Shown piece after piece: positions 15,663 through 24,164 of a stretch of DNA of 51,852 nucleotides (its first letter is position 1; every line of letters begins with the position of its first letter). The notes beneath the pieces were generated by a model. It had not been told where the DNA came from and did not search any database. It was given only the letters and a program-made list of their open reading frames with translations. A program made the translations under genes and the position numbers. Source of the DNA: Lachnospiraceae bacterium (GTDB lineage Bacteria; Bacillota; Clostridia; Lachnospirales; Lachnospiraceae); NCBI GenBank assembly GCA_017460845.1, contig JAFUAE010000177.1, positions 1 to 51,852 on the forward strand, given 5' to 3'.

Positions 15663-16256
15663 ATGTCCGGTCGGCAGCTGCTGATGAAAAGGAAAAACAT
15701 CTGGAAACTGGTCTTTATGGCAGCCGGTATTGCAATATCGGCTGCTTTTTACGTTTCCGAGGGTGAAGGCAGGATATCGGCCGGAGCCGGAGAAACGCCC
15801 GTGCTGTTTGAAGAACCGGAGAAGCAGGAAACCGCAGCCTCTGACATTGTGCAGGAAAGCGCCCCTGATACGGATGCGGATGCGGCAGGCAGGGAAAAAG
15901 AGACGGAGGCGCCTCTTTCAAGGGAGGAGCTTGAGAAACTGATCCGTACGGCTGTCAGGGAGGAACTGATGGACATCTGCAGGGATGGCTATTTGGAGCA
16001 GGCTCTGGAGGAGGCAGCCGAAGCTTCACGGGCCGAAGCGGAGGCCAGGAAGGGCATGGTGGACCTGAACAGCGCAGGAAAAGAGGAGCTGATGACACTG
16101 GAGGGGATCGGCGAGAAACGGGCCGGAGAAATTATTGCCTACAGGGAACAGCACGGAGGATTCCGGAGTATCGAAGAAATCAAGCAGGTCAGCGGGATCA
16201 AGGAATCCTCCTATGCAAAGATCGCGGACAAAATATATGTCGGGGACCCGGGCTGA
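15663..16256 (+). CDS. ComEA-like helix-hairpin-helix protein with one membrane anchor
   Basis: This 197-aa protein has one N-terminal hydrophobic helix (LVFMAAGIAISAAFYV, about residues 15-31), a long acidic linker (about 32-130) with a predicted coiled helix (EKLIRTAVREELMDICR and EQALEEAAEASRAEAEA), and a ComEA-type tandem HhH domain: MVDLNSAGKEELMTLEG, IGEKRAGEIIAYR, FRSIEEIKQVSGI. ComEA binds incoming DNA outside the membrane in natural competence. No comEC follows here, so the role may be competence or a general DNA-binding surface function. It lacks the SLBB domain seen in longer ComEA proteins. Two start codons are possible (15663, and 15684 at MKRKN) and neither has a strong ribosome site. 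Confidence 0.8.
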   Translation: MSGRQLLMKRKNIWKLVFMAAGIAISAAFYVSEGEGRISAGAGETPVLFEEPEKQETAASDIVQESAPDTDADAAGREKETEAPLSREELEKLIRTAVREELMDICRDGYLEQALEEAAEASRAEAEARKGMVDLNSAGKEELMTLEGIGEKRAGEIIAYREQHGGFRSIEEIKQVSGIKESSYAKIADKIYVGDPG

Positions 16257-16328
16257 AGGCTCCCGGCATTCGTCCGGTCCGATAAACGCGGAGCCGAAAC
16301 AATAACCTATCTTTCCTTCCTGTTCGGC

Positions 16329-16358
16329 TTGTGAATAATAGAATGAATATGGTATAAT
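16329..16358 (+). promoter_or_regulatory. Promoter of the Asp23-nusB-xse operon
   Basis: TTGTGA (16329-16334) and a perfect TATAAT (16353-16358) are separated by 18 bases, with an extended TATGG before the -10 box. It lies 70 bases before the Asp23-family start codon. Confidence 0.65.
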
Positions 16359-16428
16359 TATCCAAACTATCCGGGGTGCGGCGGAAGAAAAAATGCTGCC
16401 GCAATCAGGAGTCTATCGGGAGGTTTTC

Positions 16429-16812
16429 ATGACTGATAATATTGATATAAGCGGAACCATGGAAAATGAACATCAGGACGGCATCAGGATCGCCGATGAT
16501 GTGATCAGATGCATTGCGGTGCTTGCTGCAACGGATATTGAGGGCGTGGCAGGCATGGCAGGAAGCGCTACCAACGACATCATTGCCAGACTGGGCGGAA
16601 AATCGCTGGAGAAGGGCGTGAAAATGACTATGGAAGACGGAGAGGTCAGGCTGACCCTTTCCATCATTGTAAAATATGGGTGCAATATTCCTGATGTAAG
16701 CCGCAGGGTGCAGGACAGGGTCAGGACGACCATTGAGAATATGACCGGCTATACGGTCAGTGAAATCGACGTACATATTGCCGGAATCGATATTTCCGAA
16801 GAAGAGATCTGA
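16429..16812 (+). CDS. Asp23/Gls24-family protein (YqhY-like)
   Basis: This 127-aa cytoplasmic protein is of the Asp23/Gls24 family, a small alkaline-shock or envelope-stress family that can sit at the membrane. It has the family core: GIRIADDVIRCIAVLAATDIEGVAGMAG, then VRLTLSIIVKYGCNIPDVSRRVQDRVR and MTGYTVSEIDVHIAGI. The position just upstream of nusB matches yqhY in Bacillus, a gene linked to fatty-acid homeostasis. The start is ATG 16429, with GGGAGG about 7 bases upstream; the in-frame ATG 16393 lacks such a site. Molecular function is not established. It heads an operon of about 9 kb. Confidence 0.9.
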   Translation: MTDNIDISGTMENEHQDGIRIADDVIRCIAVLAATDIEGVAGMAGSATNDIIARLGGKSLEKGVKMTMEDGEVRLTLSIIVKYGCNIPDVSRRVQDRVRTTIENMTGYTVSEIDVHIAGIDISEEEI

Positions 16813-16823
16813 ACGGGGATGCC

Positions 16824-17225
16824 ATGACAAAACACCAGATACGCGAAGAGATTTTTAAAATCATTTTCGGGATAGATGCCCATGGCGGTGAGGATATTGA
16901 CGCCGTTGTAGAACAGTATATGCAGGATTCCTGTGATCTTACCCTGAGCGGGAGGGATTACAGGGCCATAGCGGAGAAAGCTGCGGCGATCGGAAAAAAG
17001 ATACCGGAGCTTGACCGGGAGATCAATGCGAAAGCAGAGGGCTGGAAGACGAACCGTATGGGACGGGCTGAACTGAACATTCTCAGACTCGCTGTCTACG
17101 AAATTCAATACGATGATTCGGTTCCGGTCAAGGTGGCGATCAACGAGGCAGTCGAGCTCAGCAAGGAATACTGCAACGATGATGCCCCCGCATTTATCAA
17201 CGGCCTGCTTGCGCATTTTGTATAA
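16824..17225 (+). CDS. nusB: Transcription antitermination factor NusB
   Basis: NusB binds boxA RNA with NusE (ribosomal protein S10) to promote antitermination at rRNA operons. The 133-aa all-helical protein carries the family C-terminal motif: MGRAELNILRLAVYEIQY, then VPVKVAINEAVELSKEYCNDDAPAFINGLL. Its N-terminal half is divergent, as is common in Clostridia. It is 11 bases after the Asp23 gene and 20 bases before xseA. The folD gene that sits between nusB and xseA in Bacillus is missing here. Confidence 0.95.
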   Translation: MTKHQIREEIFKIIFGIDAHGGEDIDAVVEQYMQDSCDLTLSGRDYRAIAEKAAAIGKKIPELDREINAKAEGWKTNRMGRAELNILRLAVYEIQYDDSVPVKVAINEAVELSKEYCNDDAPAFINGLLAHFV

Positions 17226-17245
17226 CCGTATGACGGCACGGAAAG

Positions 17246-18526
17246 ATGGCTGATTTTTATACAGTCTCACAAATCAATCACTATATCGGGAATCTGTTTG
17301 CCAGGGATTTTGTGCTGAACCGCATCACGGACAGGGGCGAGGTGTCCAACTGCAAATACCATTCCTCAGGACATGTCTATTTTACTTTGAAGGACGCCGG
17401 CGGAGCGATCAGCTGCGTTCTTTTTGCGCGTGAGCGGCAGGAACTGAACTTCCGTCTGCAGGACGGGCAGCAGGTCGATGCATCCGGGCAGATCAGCGTA
17501 TATGAAAAAAGCGGGTCCTACCAGCTTTATGTCAGGCGCTGCACGCCCGCCGGCTCGGGGCAGCTTTATGAGCGCTTTCTTCAGCTGCGGAAAGACCTGG
17601 AAGAGATGGGCATGTTCGACAGCATTTATAAGAAGCCTGTTCCGCCCTACTGTCAGAAGATCGGAATCGTTACGGCACTTACGGGCGCTGCAATCAGGGA
17701 TATGATCAATGTGAGCAAACGCCGCAATCCCTATGTGGAGCTTGTGCTCTGTCCGGCAAAGGTACAGGGTGAGGGTGCCGCGGAAAGCATAGTGCAGGGG
17801 ATCCGAAGGCTCGACAAAATGGGGCTGGATGTGCTGATCGTCGGACGCGGCGGCGGATCCATCGAAGACCTGTGGGCCTTTAATGAAGAGATCGTGGCCA
17901 AGGCGATTTTTGAGGCGGAAACGCCCATTATATCTGCAGTCGGACATGAGACGGATTTCACGATTGCGGATTTTGTGGCGGACCTGAGAGCGCCGACGCC
18001 CTCTGCGGCTGCGGAACTGGCCAATTTTGAGTATGAAGTTTTTGCCGAGGAGCTGGATTCTCTGAAGAATTCGCTCAGGCGCACGGCGGAGCACAAGCTG
18101 ATGCTTGCACGGGCGAGGCTGAATGCCGGCCAGGAAAGGCTGAAGCGCCTGTCACCGGAATCTGTACTGGAGCACAGAAAGCAGATCCTGAAGGAGGGAC
18201 TGCTCCGCATGCAGCATGCACTGCAGGTGAAGTCCGAACGGGCAGACGCCAGAAATAAAACGTACCGGGACAGGCTTTCCGGGGCGATGAAGGAAAAGCA
18301 GATCCGGACAACCAAGCACCTGGAGCTGCTTGCCGCCAGGCTGGATGAAAGGTCACCGCTGAAGAAAATCAGCGGCGGTTACGGATATATAGAGGATGCC
18401 GGCGGACGCGCGGTCCTTTCCGCCGGAAGCGTAAGCAAAGGCAGCAGGATCCGGGTATATGTCAGGGATGGAAGGATCGACGGCACCGTCACATCATCGG
18501 AGAAAATGAATTATGAGCAGAAATGA
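17246..18526 (+). CDS. xseA: Exonuclease VII large subunit
   Basis: XseA is the catalytic large subunit of exonuclease VII, which degrades single-stranded DNA in both directions into oligonucleotides. The 426-aa protein begins with an OB-fold (YTVSQINHYIGNLFARD ... VSNCKYHSSGHVYFTLKD) and holds the catalytic core with VGRGGGSIEDLWAFNEE, AVGHETDFTIADFVAD and RAPTPSAAAEL. A coiled-coil region follows (about 280-390), then a C-terminal segment with SGGYGYIEDAGGRAV. The 3' end overlaps xseB by 14 bases, giving a balanced translation of both subunits. Confidence 0.97.
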   Translation: MADFYTVSQINHYIGNLFARDFVLNRITDRGEVSNCKYHSSGHVYFTLKDAGGAISCVLFARERQELNFRLQDGQQVDASGQISVYEKSGSYQLYVRRCTPAGSGQLYERFLQLRKDLEEMGMFDSIYKKPVPPYCQKIGIVTALTGAAIRDMINVSKRRNPYVELVLCPAKVQGEGAAESIVQGIRRLDKMGLDVLIVGRGGGSIEDLWAFNEEIVAKAIFEAETPIISAVGHETDFTIADFVADLRAPTPSAAAELANFEYEVFAEELDSLKNSLRRTAEHKLMLARARLNAGQERLKRLSPESVLEHRKQILKEGLLRMQHALQVKSERADARNKTYRDRLSGAMKEKQIRTTKHLELLAARLDERSPLKKISGGYGYIEDAGGRAVLSAGSVSKGSRIRVYVRDGRIDGTVTSSEKMNYEQK

Positions 18527-18722
18527 GACAGCACCGGCGGGCATGACAATTGAAGAAAGCTTCGAAAAGCTGGATGAGATCCTGGCGAAAATGGAGCTTG
18601 ATGAGACCGGCCTGGAAGAGTCCTTCCGCCTCTACGAAGAGGGTTTGAAGCTGGTAAAGCATGCCGGGGAGAGCATTGATAAAGTAGAAAAACAGATCAG
18701 AATTCTGAGCGAAGAGGAATAA
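18513..18722 (+). CDS. xseB: Exonuclease VII small subunit
   Basis: XseB is the small helical subunit that coats the XseA coiled coil in exonuclease VII. The 69-aa protein shows the family pattern: MTIEESFEKLDEILAKME, then GLEESFRLYEEGLKLVKHAGE. It starts inside the last codons of xseA and stops 2 bases before ispA, so these three genes are one transcription unit. Confidence 0.95.
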   Translation: MSRNETAPAGMTIEESFEKLDEILAKMELDETGLEESFRLYEEGLKLVKHAGESIDKVEKQIRILSEEE

Positions 18723-18724
18723 AG

Positions 18725-19627
18725 ATGGATTTTAAGGAATCGTTAAGGGAGAAGACTTCCCGGATCAACAGGGAGATTTCGGAATATCTTCCTCCTGAAA
18801 CCGGATTTCAGAAGACAATACTGGCGGCATGCAATTATTCGGTGATCAACGGCGGAAAAAGACTCCGTCCCCTGCTTATGCAGTATGCTTACATTCTCTG
18901 CAGAAACAATGGATCGGAGGAGCTGGGACCCGAAGAGAAGACGGCGGTCGTTCCTTTTATGGCGGCGATGGAGATGATCCATTCTTCCTCACTGGTCCAT
19001 GACGATCTGCCCTGCATGGATAATGACGTACTGCGGAGAGGCGTTCCGAGTACCTGGGCAAAGTTCGGCGAGGATATGGGGACGCTTGCCGGGGACGGCC
19101 TGATGCTGTATGCCTTTGAGACAGCCTGCAAATCGACTGCGGAGCCCGGAAAGGCAATGAAATGTCTGGGAGTGCTGGCGCGGAAGTCGGGACTTTTCGG
19201 CATGGTGGGCGGACAGACCGTGGACGTCGAACTGACGGGGAAACGTCCGGATAAGGAACAGCTGGAATTTATATATAAATATAAAACCGGCGCTCTGATC
19301 GAAGCTTCCCTGATGATCGGGGCTATCCTTGCGGGCGCGGACGAAGCCGTCACGAAAAAGCTTGAGGAGGCCGCAGCGTGTGTCGGGATGGCTTTCCAGA
19401 TCCAGGATGATATTCTGGACGTCACAGCGACGGAAAGCGAGCTCGGCAAGCCGATCGGCTCCGACAGCTGCAAAGGTAAGGTGACATGGCTGACCTATTA
19501 CGGGATGGAACAGTCCGAACGGGATGTCAGTGCCTATACGGAAAAGGCGCTTGATATTATCCGGCAGATCGGCTCCTGCAGATTCCTGGAGGAGCTTCTG
19601 ATCAGCCTGATCGGCAGGAGATCCTGA
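18725..19627 (+). CDS. ispA: Polyprenyl synthetase, farnesyl/geranylgeranyl diphosphate synthase type
   Basis: This cytoplasmic enzyme joins IPP to allylic diphosphates to make C15 or longer prenyl chains that feed UppS (47604) and others. The 300-aa protein has the first aspartate-rich motif DDLPCMDND (chain-building metal site), GGKRLRPLL for IPP binding, the second motif QDDILDVTATESELGKP, and GKVTWLTYYG. The residue before the first motif (SSSLVH) allows short chains, consistent with farnesyl type. It sits in the xse operon as in many Firmicutes, but dxs, which usually follows, is absent here. Confidence 0.94.
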   Translation: MDFKESLREKTSRINREISEYLPPETGFQKTILAACNYSVINGGKRLRPLLMQYAYILCRNNGSEELGPEEKTAVVPFMAAMEMIHSSSLVHDDLPCMDNDVLRRGVPSTWAKFGEDMGTLAGDGLMLYAFETACKSTAEPGKAMKCLGVLARKSGLFGMVGGQTVDVELTGKRPDKEQLEFIYKYKTGALIEASLMIGAILAGADEAVTKKLEEAAACVGMAFQIQDDILDVTATESELGKPIGSDSCKGKVTWLTYYGMEQSERDVSAYTEKALDIIRQIGSCRFLEELLISLIGRRS

Positions 19628-20451
19628 TGGCAAAGACAAGACTTGATGTGCTGCTGTGCGCAAAGGGCTTTGCCGAGAGCCGGGAAAAGGCAAAAACCAT
19701 GATTATGAGCGGCGTCGTTTATGTAAACGGAGTCAGGGAGGATAAGCCCGGAACAGCCTTCGCCGATGAGGAAAGCCTGAAAATCGAAGTGAGGGGAAAC
19801 ACGCTCAGATATGTATCCAGAGGCGGACTCAAGCTGGAAAAAGCGGTCAATACCTTCGGAATCACTACGGCAGGGTGCACATGCATGGATATCGGCGCCT
19901 CCACGGGCGGTTTTACAGACTGCATGCTGCAGAACGGAGCCGCAAAGGTCTTTGCGGTAGACGTCGGGCATGGCCAGCTTGACTGGAAGCTCAGAAACGA
20001 CCCCAGAGTCGTGTGTATGGAAAAAATGAATATCCGCTACATCCGGCCGGAGGATATTCAGAATGAAGCCCTGGATTTTGCATCTGTTGACGTATCCTTT
20101 ATTTCCCTTGACAAGGTGCTGCCGGCCGTAAAGCCGCTCCTTAAGGATGACGCGCAGATGGTCTGCCTGATCAAGCCGCAGTTTGAGGCGGGAAGAGAGG
20201 AAGTCGGCAAAAAGGGCGTAGTCAGGGATCCGGCAGTCCATGGCAGGGTGATACGGAAAATCTGCGATCTTTGCAGGGAACTCGGCTTTTCGGTGCTCGG
20301 GCTTACCTACAGTCCGATCAGGGGACCGGAGGGCAATATCGAATACCTGATCTGGATCATAAATCATGTTAATGCGGATAACGGCATTGCTGCCGGCAGT
20401 GAAATGATTGCACAGCTTGTTGCAGAGGCTCATGAGAAATTAGAAAAATGA
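19627..20451 (+). CDS. tlyA: TlyA-family rRNA 2'-O-methyltransferase
   Basis: TlyA is an S4-domain plus FtsJ-like methyltransferase that methylates ribose of 16S and 23S rRNA (C1409/C1920 in mycobacteria). The 274-aa protein has an S4 domain (TRLDVLLCAKGFAESREKA, YVNGV), the SAM loop CMDIGASTGGFTDCML, and catalytic residues in FVDVSFISL-like DVSFISLDKVLPA and CLIKPQFE. It begins at the last base of ispA and overlaps nadK by 4 bases (ATGA), so translation is coupled. Loss of TlyA in other bacteria gives capreomycin resistance; haemolysin names for this family are historical. Confidence 0.93.
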   Translation: MAKTRLDVLLCAKGFAESREKAKTMIMSGVVYVNGVREDKPGTAFADEESLKIEVRGNTLRYVSRGGLKLEKAVNTFGITTAGCTCMDIGASTGGFTDCMLQNGAAKVFAVDVGHGQLDWKLRNDPRVVCMEKMNIRYIRPEDIQNEALDFASVDVSFISLDKVLPAVKPLLKDDAQMVCLIKPQFEAGREEVGKKGVVRDPAVHGRVIRKICDLCRELGFSVLGLTYSPIRGPEGNIEYLIWIINHVNADNGIAAGSEMIAQLVAEAHEKLEK

Positions 20452-21278
20452 AGAACTTTTACATCATTATCAGCGAGTATACAACAAAAGTCAGGGCTAT
20501 TTCGGCCACAAGGAACCGTCTTGCAGAAGAACTGAAAAAGCACGGCGCAAATGTGGATATTTATGAAGGCTACCTGGACAGGGACTTCCGCATCCCCGAC
20601 AATGTAGACTGCGTGATCACGGTCGGCGGGGACGGAACGATGCTGAGGGCTTCCAGGGCCGGCTTCGGCATGGATGTGGCCTTTCTCGGCATCAACAAAG
20701 GTCATATGGGATACCTGACGGAGCTTTCCCAGATCGATGATTATGACGAAGTCATTGAAAGACTGATGAAGGATGATTTCAAGATCGAGGAGCGCATGAT
20801 GCTCAGCGCATCCGCATACAGGGACGGCAGGCGCATTTACCGTGACCATGCGCTCAATGATGTGCTGATCGGCAAGAATGACTGCGTGCATATGATGACC
20901 TTCGAGCTCTATATCAACGATACCTTTATCAATTCCTACAGGGCGGACGGTGTTGTCGTTTCAAGCCCGACAGGGTCCACCTGCTATTCCATGTCCGCAG
21001 GCGGACCGATCGCAGAGCCGACATCCAAGCTGCTTCTGGTGACGCCGATCTGTCCGCATGCGATCAATACAAGGCCGCTGGTACTGTCGCCTCTGGATAA
21101 GGTCAAGATCATCCCGCGGCATACGACCCAGCTTGTATCCTGTGACGGTGCGGACGGGACGGATCTGGAGAGCGGAGATGAGATCATTGTGACAAAATCC
21201 AGAAGCAGCATGAAATTTATCCGTTTTAAGGAAACCTCTTTCCTGGATACGCTCCGGGACAGAATGAGATACGTCTGA
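20448..21278 (+). CDS. nadK: NAD kinase
   Basis: NadK phosphorylates NAD to NADP in the cytoplasm, the only route to NADP. The 276-aa protein has the signature VGGDGTMLRA and the second motif LGINKGHMGYLTE, then GVVVSSPTGSTCYSMSAGGP, and a C-terminal beta region. It matches the Gram-positive form. The gene overlaps tlyA by 4 bases. argR follows after 43 bases. Confidence 0.97.
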   Translation: MKNFYIIISEYTTKVRAISATRNRLAEELKKHGANVDIYEGYLDRDFRIPDNVDCVITVGGDGTMLRASRAGFGMDVAFLGINKGHMGYLTELSQIDDYDEVIERLMKDDFKIEERMMLSASAYRDGRRIYRDHALNDVLIGKNDCVHMMTFELYINDTFINSYRADGVVVSSPTGSTCYSMSAGGPIAEPTSKLLLVTPICPHAINTRPLVLSPLDKVKIIPRHTTQLVSCDGADGTDLESGDEIIVTKSRSSMKFIRFKETSFLDTLRDRMRYV

Positions 21279-21321
21279 ATCAGGACGGGAATCATACAAT
21301 ACAGACAGGCAGGTTAAAATC

Positions 21322-21771
21322 ATGAAAGTCGGAAGACAGGCGAAGATTATCGAACTTATCGGAAGATATGACATTGAGACCCAGGAGGAGCTTTGCGCAA
21401 AGCTGAACGCCGAAGGCTACGATGTCACTCAGGCCACGGTTTCCAGGGATATCCGGGCGCTGAAGCTGACGAAAGTTACGGGGAATGACGGCAGGGCAGT
21501 ATACAAAACCGTTCCCGGCAACACGGATTTCTCTCAGAAATATCTGAATATTCTGAAGAACGGCTTTATTTCCATGGATATGGCGCAGAACATCCTGGTC
21601 ATCAAGACAGTGACGGGCATGGCGATGGCGGTCGCAACCACGATCGACGCGATGGCATTCAAGGATGTACTGGGATGTATAGCAGGAGACGACACCATTA
21701 TGGTGGCTGTCAGAACTGTGGACGCGTGCCTTGAAGTAATGAAAAAGATCAGAGATATTGTGGATGATTAA
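21322..21771 (+). CDS. argR: Arginine repressor ArgR/AhrC
   Basis: ArgR is a hexameric arginine-dependent regulator of arginine metabolism. The 149-aa protein has a winged helix at the N-terminus (KIIELIGRYDIETQEELC, TQATVSRDIRALKLTKV) and an arginine-binding C-terminal domain (CIAGDDTIMVAVRT with the aspartates that contact arginine). The gene order argR then recN is typical for Firmicutes. Its stop codon TAA (21769-21771) is also the outer end of the hairpin array that follows on the other strand, the same arrangement as for mraY. Confidence 0.97.
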   Translation: MKVGRQAKIIELIGRYDIETQEELCAKLNAEGYDVTQATVSRDIRALKLTKVTGNDGRAVYKTVPGNTDFSQKYLNILKNGFISMDMAQNILVIKTVTGMAMAVATTIDAMAFKDVLGCIAGDDTIMVAVRTVDACLEVMKKIRDIVDD

Positions 21772-22028
21772 ACTTCATGCCAACTTCGTTGGCATTACGT
21801 ATACATGAAAGTAAAACTCGAGCTGCGTCTGCGACTTGCTCAGCTAAAGCATCCATCTCATAACGGATCGCTTCGCTCTCCTATGAGATTGGATCGTTAA
21901 CTTTCATAGTAACTGTCATCGCTAAGCTCGTCTGCGCCCTTTGGGCTTGACTTGCTAAGCGAGCACGTATACATGAAAGTAACACTCGAGCTGCGTCTGC
22001 GACTTGCTCTCGTTAACTTTCATAGTAA
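21769..22028 (-). repeat. Modular hairpin-repeat array between argR and recN (second copy, opposite strand)
   Basis: This array is read on the minus strand and repeats the order of the array at 213-620. The hairpin 21973-22023 (51 nt) equals 310-360 except for one loop base (GAA versus GCA). The hairpin 21805-21907 (103 nt) equals 425-526 with only a couple of differences. The GTTGGCAT end unit at 21772-21797 equals 591-616 with A for G in one arm. It lacks the ATGGAATG unit seen at 529-565, the unit at 219-271, and the GTGACAGC hairpin at 281-299. The array fills the argR-recN gap and ends 14 bases before the recN start codon. Confidence 0.88.
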
Positions 22029-22041
22029 GAATCGGTAATAT

Positions 22042-23712
22042 ATGCTTCTGGAACTGAATGTAAAAGATATAGCGCTGGTTCGGAAGGCCTCGGTCAGTTT
22101 TGACGGAGGGCTCAACATTCTGACCGGTGAAACGGGAACCGGCAAATCCGTGATCATTGATTCCGCAATGCTTGCCCTCGGGGCAAAAGCCAGGAGTGAT
22201 GTGATCCGCAGAGGAGCCGAATACGCATATGCGGAGCTGGTTTTCGGCATCGAAGGAGAGCTTCGGGGAAAGCTTGAGAGTATCGGGATCTTTCCGGATG
22301 AAAACGGTCTGCTGGTTATCAGCAGAAAGATCCTGCCCGGCCGCAGCATCAGCCGAGTCAACGATGAGACGGTTACGCTGTCCAGGCTGAGAGAAATCGC
22401 GGGACTGCTCCTGGATGTCTATGGTCAGAATGAATATTATACGCTTAAAGACAGGGAGAAACACCTGTCTATTCTGGATGAGTATATGGGCGCCGGGACG
22501 GCGGGACTGAAGCAAAGCACTGCCGAGGCTTATACATTTTACAGAAAAGCAGCCGAAAAGGCGCGCGGATTTTCCATGGACGAACAGGAAAGGGCACGCC
22601 GGATCGACCTGCTGAATTTTGAATGGAACGAGATCAATGAAGCGGATCTGAAGGATGGCGAAGAGGAAGAACTTTCTCAGCGCTTCAGGAAGCTGAATCA
22701 CGCGAGAGCCATTCTGGAGTATCTTAACGGCGCTCACCAGGCTCTGGAAGGCTGCGATACAGGCAGGGCCGTTTCAGAGCTGGAACGTGCGATGCATTTT
22801 GACGAAGGACTTGCTCAGATCCATGCCGAGCTGCTGGATGCACAGTCGATCCTGGATTCCGTGCTGAGCGGGATCAGCGCGTATGCGGATGAACTGGAAG
22901 TGGATGACGGCGTCCTGGCAGAGATCGAGGAAAGACTCGACCTGATCCGGCGGCTGGAATTAAAGTATGGACAGACAATTCCGGACGTTCTCCGCTACAG
23001 GGATGAAACCGCCTCAAAGCTGCAGGAAATGCAGGAATATGAGGAGCATAAAAGGCTTGCGGAAAAAGAACTTGCCGATGCCGAAGGAAGGCTCTCAGAA
23101 CTGTGTGCGAAGCTGAGCCGGGCGCGCCGCGAAGGCGCCGAAAGGCTGTGTGCCGCAGTGATGGACGAGCTTCGGGATCTCGGCTTTGAGAAGCCTCAGA
23201 TCACGATGCGTTTCGAAAAAAAAGCCCCTTCTGCGGACGGATATGATACGGCAGAGTTTTATGCGGCGCTGAATCCGGGAGAGGACCTGAAACCGCTCAG
23301 TGAAGTGGCCTCCGGCGGTGAGCTTTCGCGTATGATGCTCGCGGTCAAGACGATCCTTGCGGAGACGGATGAAATGCCGACGCTGATTTTTGACGAGATC
23401 GACACCGGGATCAGCGGCAGGACTGCACAGAAGGTTGCCGAAAAGCTGGATGTGATCGGCATGAAGCACCAGGTCATCTGCGTGTCGCATCTGCCGCAGA
23501 TCGCGGCAATGTCGGACGTACATTTTGTGATAAGAAAGACAGAAAAAGACGGCAGAAATGTGACTGAAATCGAGCGTCTGGACGAGGCAGGATCCTGCGC
23601 GGAGCTTGCGAGACTTCTGGGCGGGGCTCAGATTACAAAAGCCGTTGCGGAAAATGCCGCGGAATTGCGCGAACTTGCAAAAGCCGGAAAGAGAAAGAGA
23701 AGAAAAACGTGA
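22042..23712 (+). CDS. recN: DNA repair protein RecN
   Basis: RecN is an SMC-like ATPase acting early in double-strand break repair. The 556-aa protein has an N-terminal ATPase half with Walker A TGETGTGKSVIID, a coiled-coil middle (about 150-370), and a C-terminal half with SGGELSRMMLA (signature), PTLIFDEIDTGISG (Walker B) and CVSHLPQIAAMSD. It starts at ATG 22042 with no clear Shine-Dalgarno; the hairpin array ends 14 bases before. Length and layout are normal. Its 3' end overlaps the next gene by 4 bases. Confidence 0.97.
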   Translation: MLLELNVKDIALVRKASVSFDGGLNILTGETGTGKSVIIDSAMLALGAKARSDVIRRGAEYAYAELVFGIEGELRGKLESIGIFPDENGLLVISRKILPGRSISRVNDETVTLSRLREIAGLLLDVYGQNEYYTLKDREKHLSILDEYMGAGTAGLKQSTAEAYTFYRKAAEKARGFSMDEQERARRIDLLNFEWNEINEADLKDGEEEELSQRFRKLNHARAILEYLNGAHQALEGCDTGRAVSELERAMHFDEGLAQIHAELLDAQSILDSVLSGISAYADELEVDDGVLAEIEERLDLIRRLELKYGQTIPDVLRYRDETASKLQEMQEYEEHKRLAEKELADAEGRLSELCAKLSRARREGAERLCAAVMDELRDLGFEKPQITMRFEKKAPSADGYDTAEFYAALNPGEDLKPLSEVASGGELSRMMLAVKTILAETDEMPTLIFDEIDTGISGRTAQKVAEKLDVIGMKHQVICVSHLPQIAAMSDVHFVIRKTEKDGRNVTEIERLDEAGSCAELARLLGGAQITKAVAENAAELRELAKAGKRKRRKT

Positions 23713-24164
23713 ACCAACTCGCTGCACAAAACCCGATTTTATTTTCAGTGGTGATCGCCTGGGCCGGTGCCCAGATCATTAAGACACTTCTGACGCTCTG
23801 GATCGAAAAGCGCTTTGTTCCGGAAAGACTCCTGGGCTCCGGAGGAATGCCCAGTTCTCATTCCGCGACAGTCTGCGCTCTTGCCGTTTCCACGGCCTTT
23901 TTGTATTCCGTGCATTCATTTGAGTTCTCGATCAGCCTTGTGCTGGCAATCATTGTGATGCACGATGCAATGAATGTCAGGCTGGAAACCGGCAAACAGG
24001 CCAAGATCCTCAATGCCATGATCAAGGAGAATCCCTTCGAGTGGCAGGGCGATGTATTTGAACAGCATCTGAAGGAACTGGTCGGACATACGCCTACACA
24101 GGTCATCTGCGGAGCGCTCTTCGGCATAGTTGTGGCGCTGATCGTACATTATGCACTGGGATGA
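23709..24164 (+). CDS. DivPAP2-family membrane protein (acid phosphatase/haloperoxidase-related, YuiD-like)
   Basis: This 151-aa membrane protein belongs to the divergent PAP2 family related to YuiD of Bacillus. It has four or so hydrophobic segments and the conserved GGMPSSHSATVCALA, which matches the PAP2 histidine motif; MHDAMNVRLETGKQA lies in the middle. The start codon is GTG 23709, overlapping recN by 4 bases, and it overlaps the next gene by 4 bases (ATGA). A lipid-phosphate phosphatase role is suggested by the fold but not shown. Confidence 0.88.
   Translation: MNQLAAQNPILFSVVIAWAGAQIIKTLLTLWIEKRFVPERLLGSGGMPSSHSATVCALAVSTAFLYSVHSFEFSISLVLAIIVMHDAMNVRLETGKQAKILNAMIKENPFEWQGDVFEQHLKELVGHTPTQVICGALFGIVVALIVHYALG

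Noticed and set aside
16262..16330. Alternative stems (GGCTCC/GGAGCC and AGCCGAA/TTCGGCT) as an attenuator before the Asp23 gene
   Set aside because: They lie upstream of the probable promoter at 16329-16358, so they would not be in its leader, and no T-run follows.
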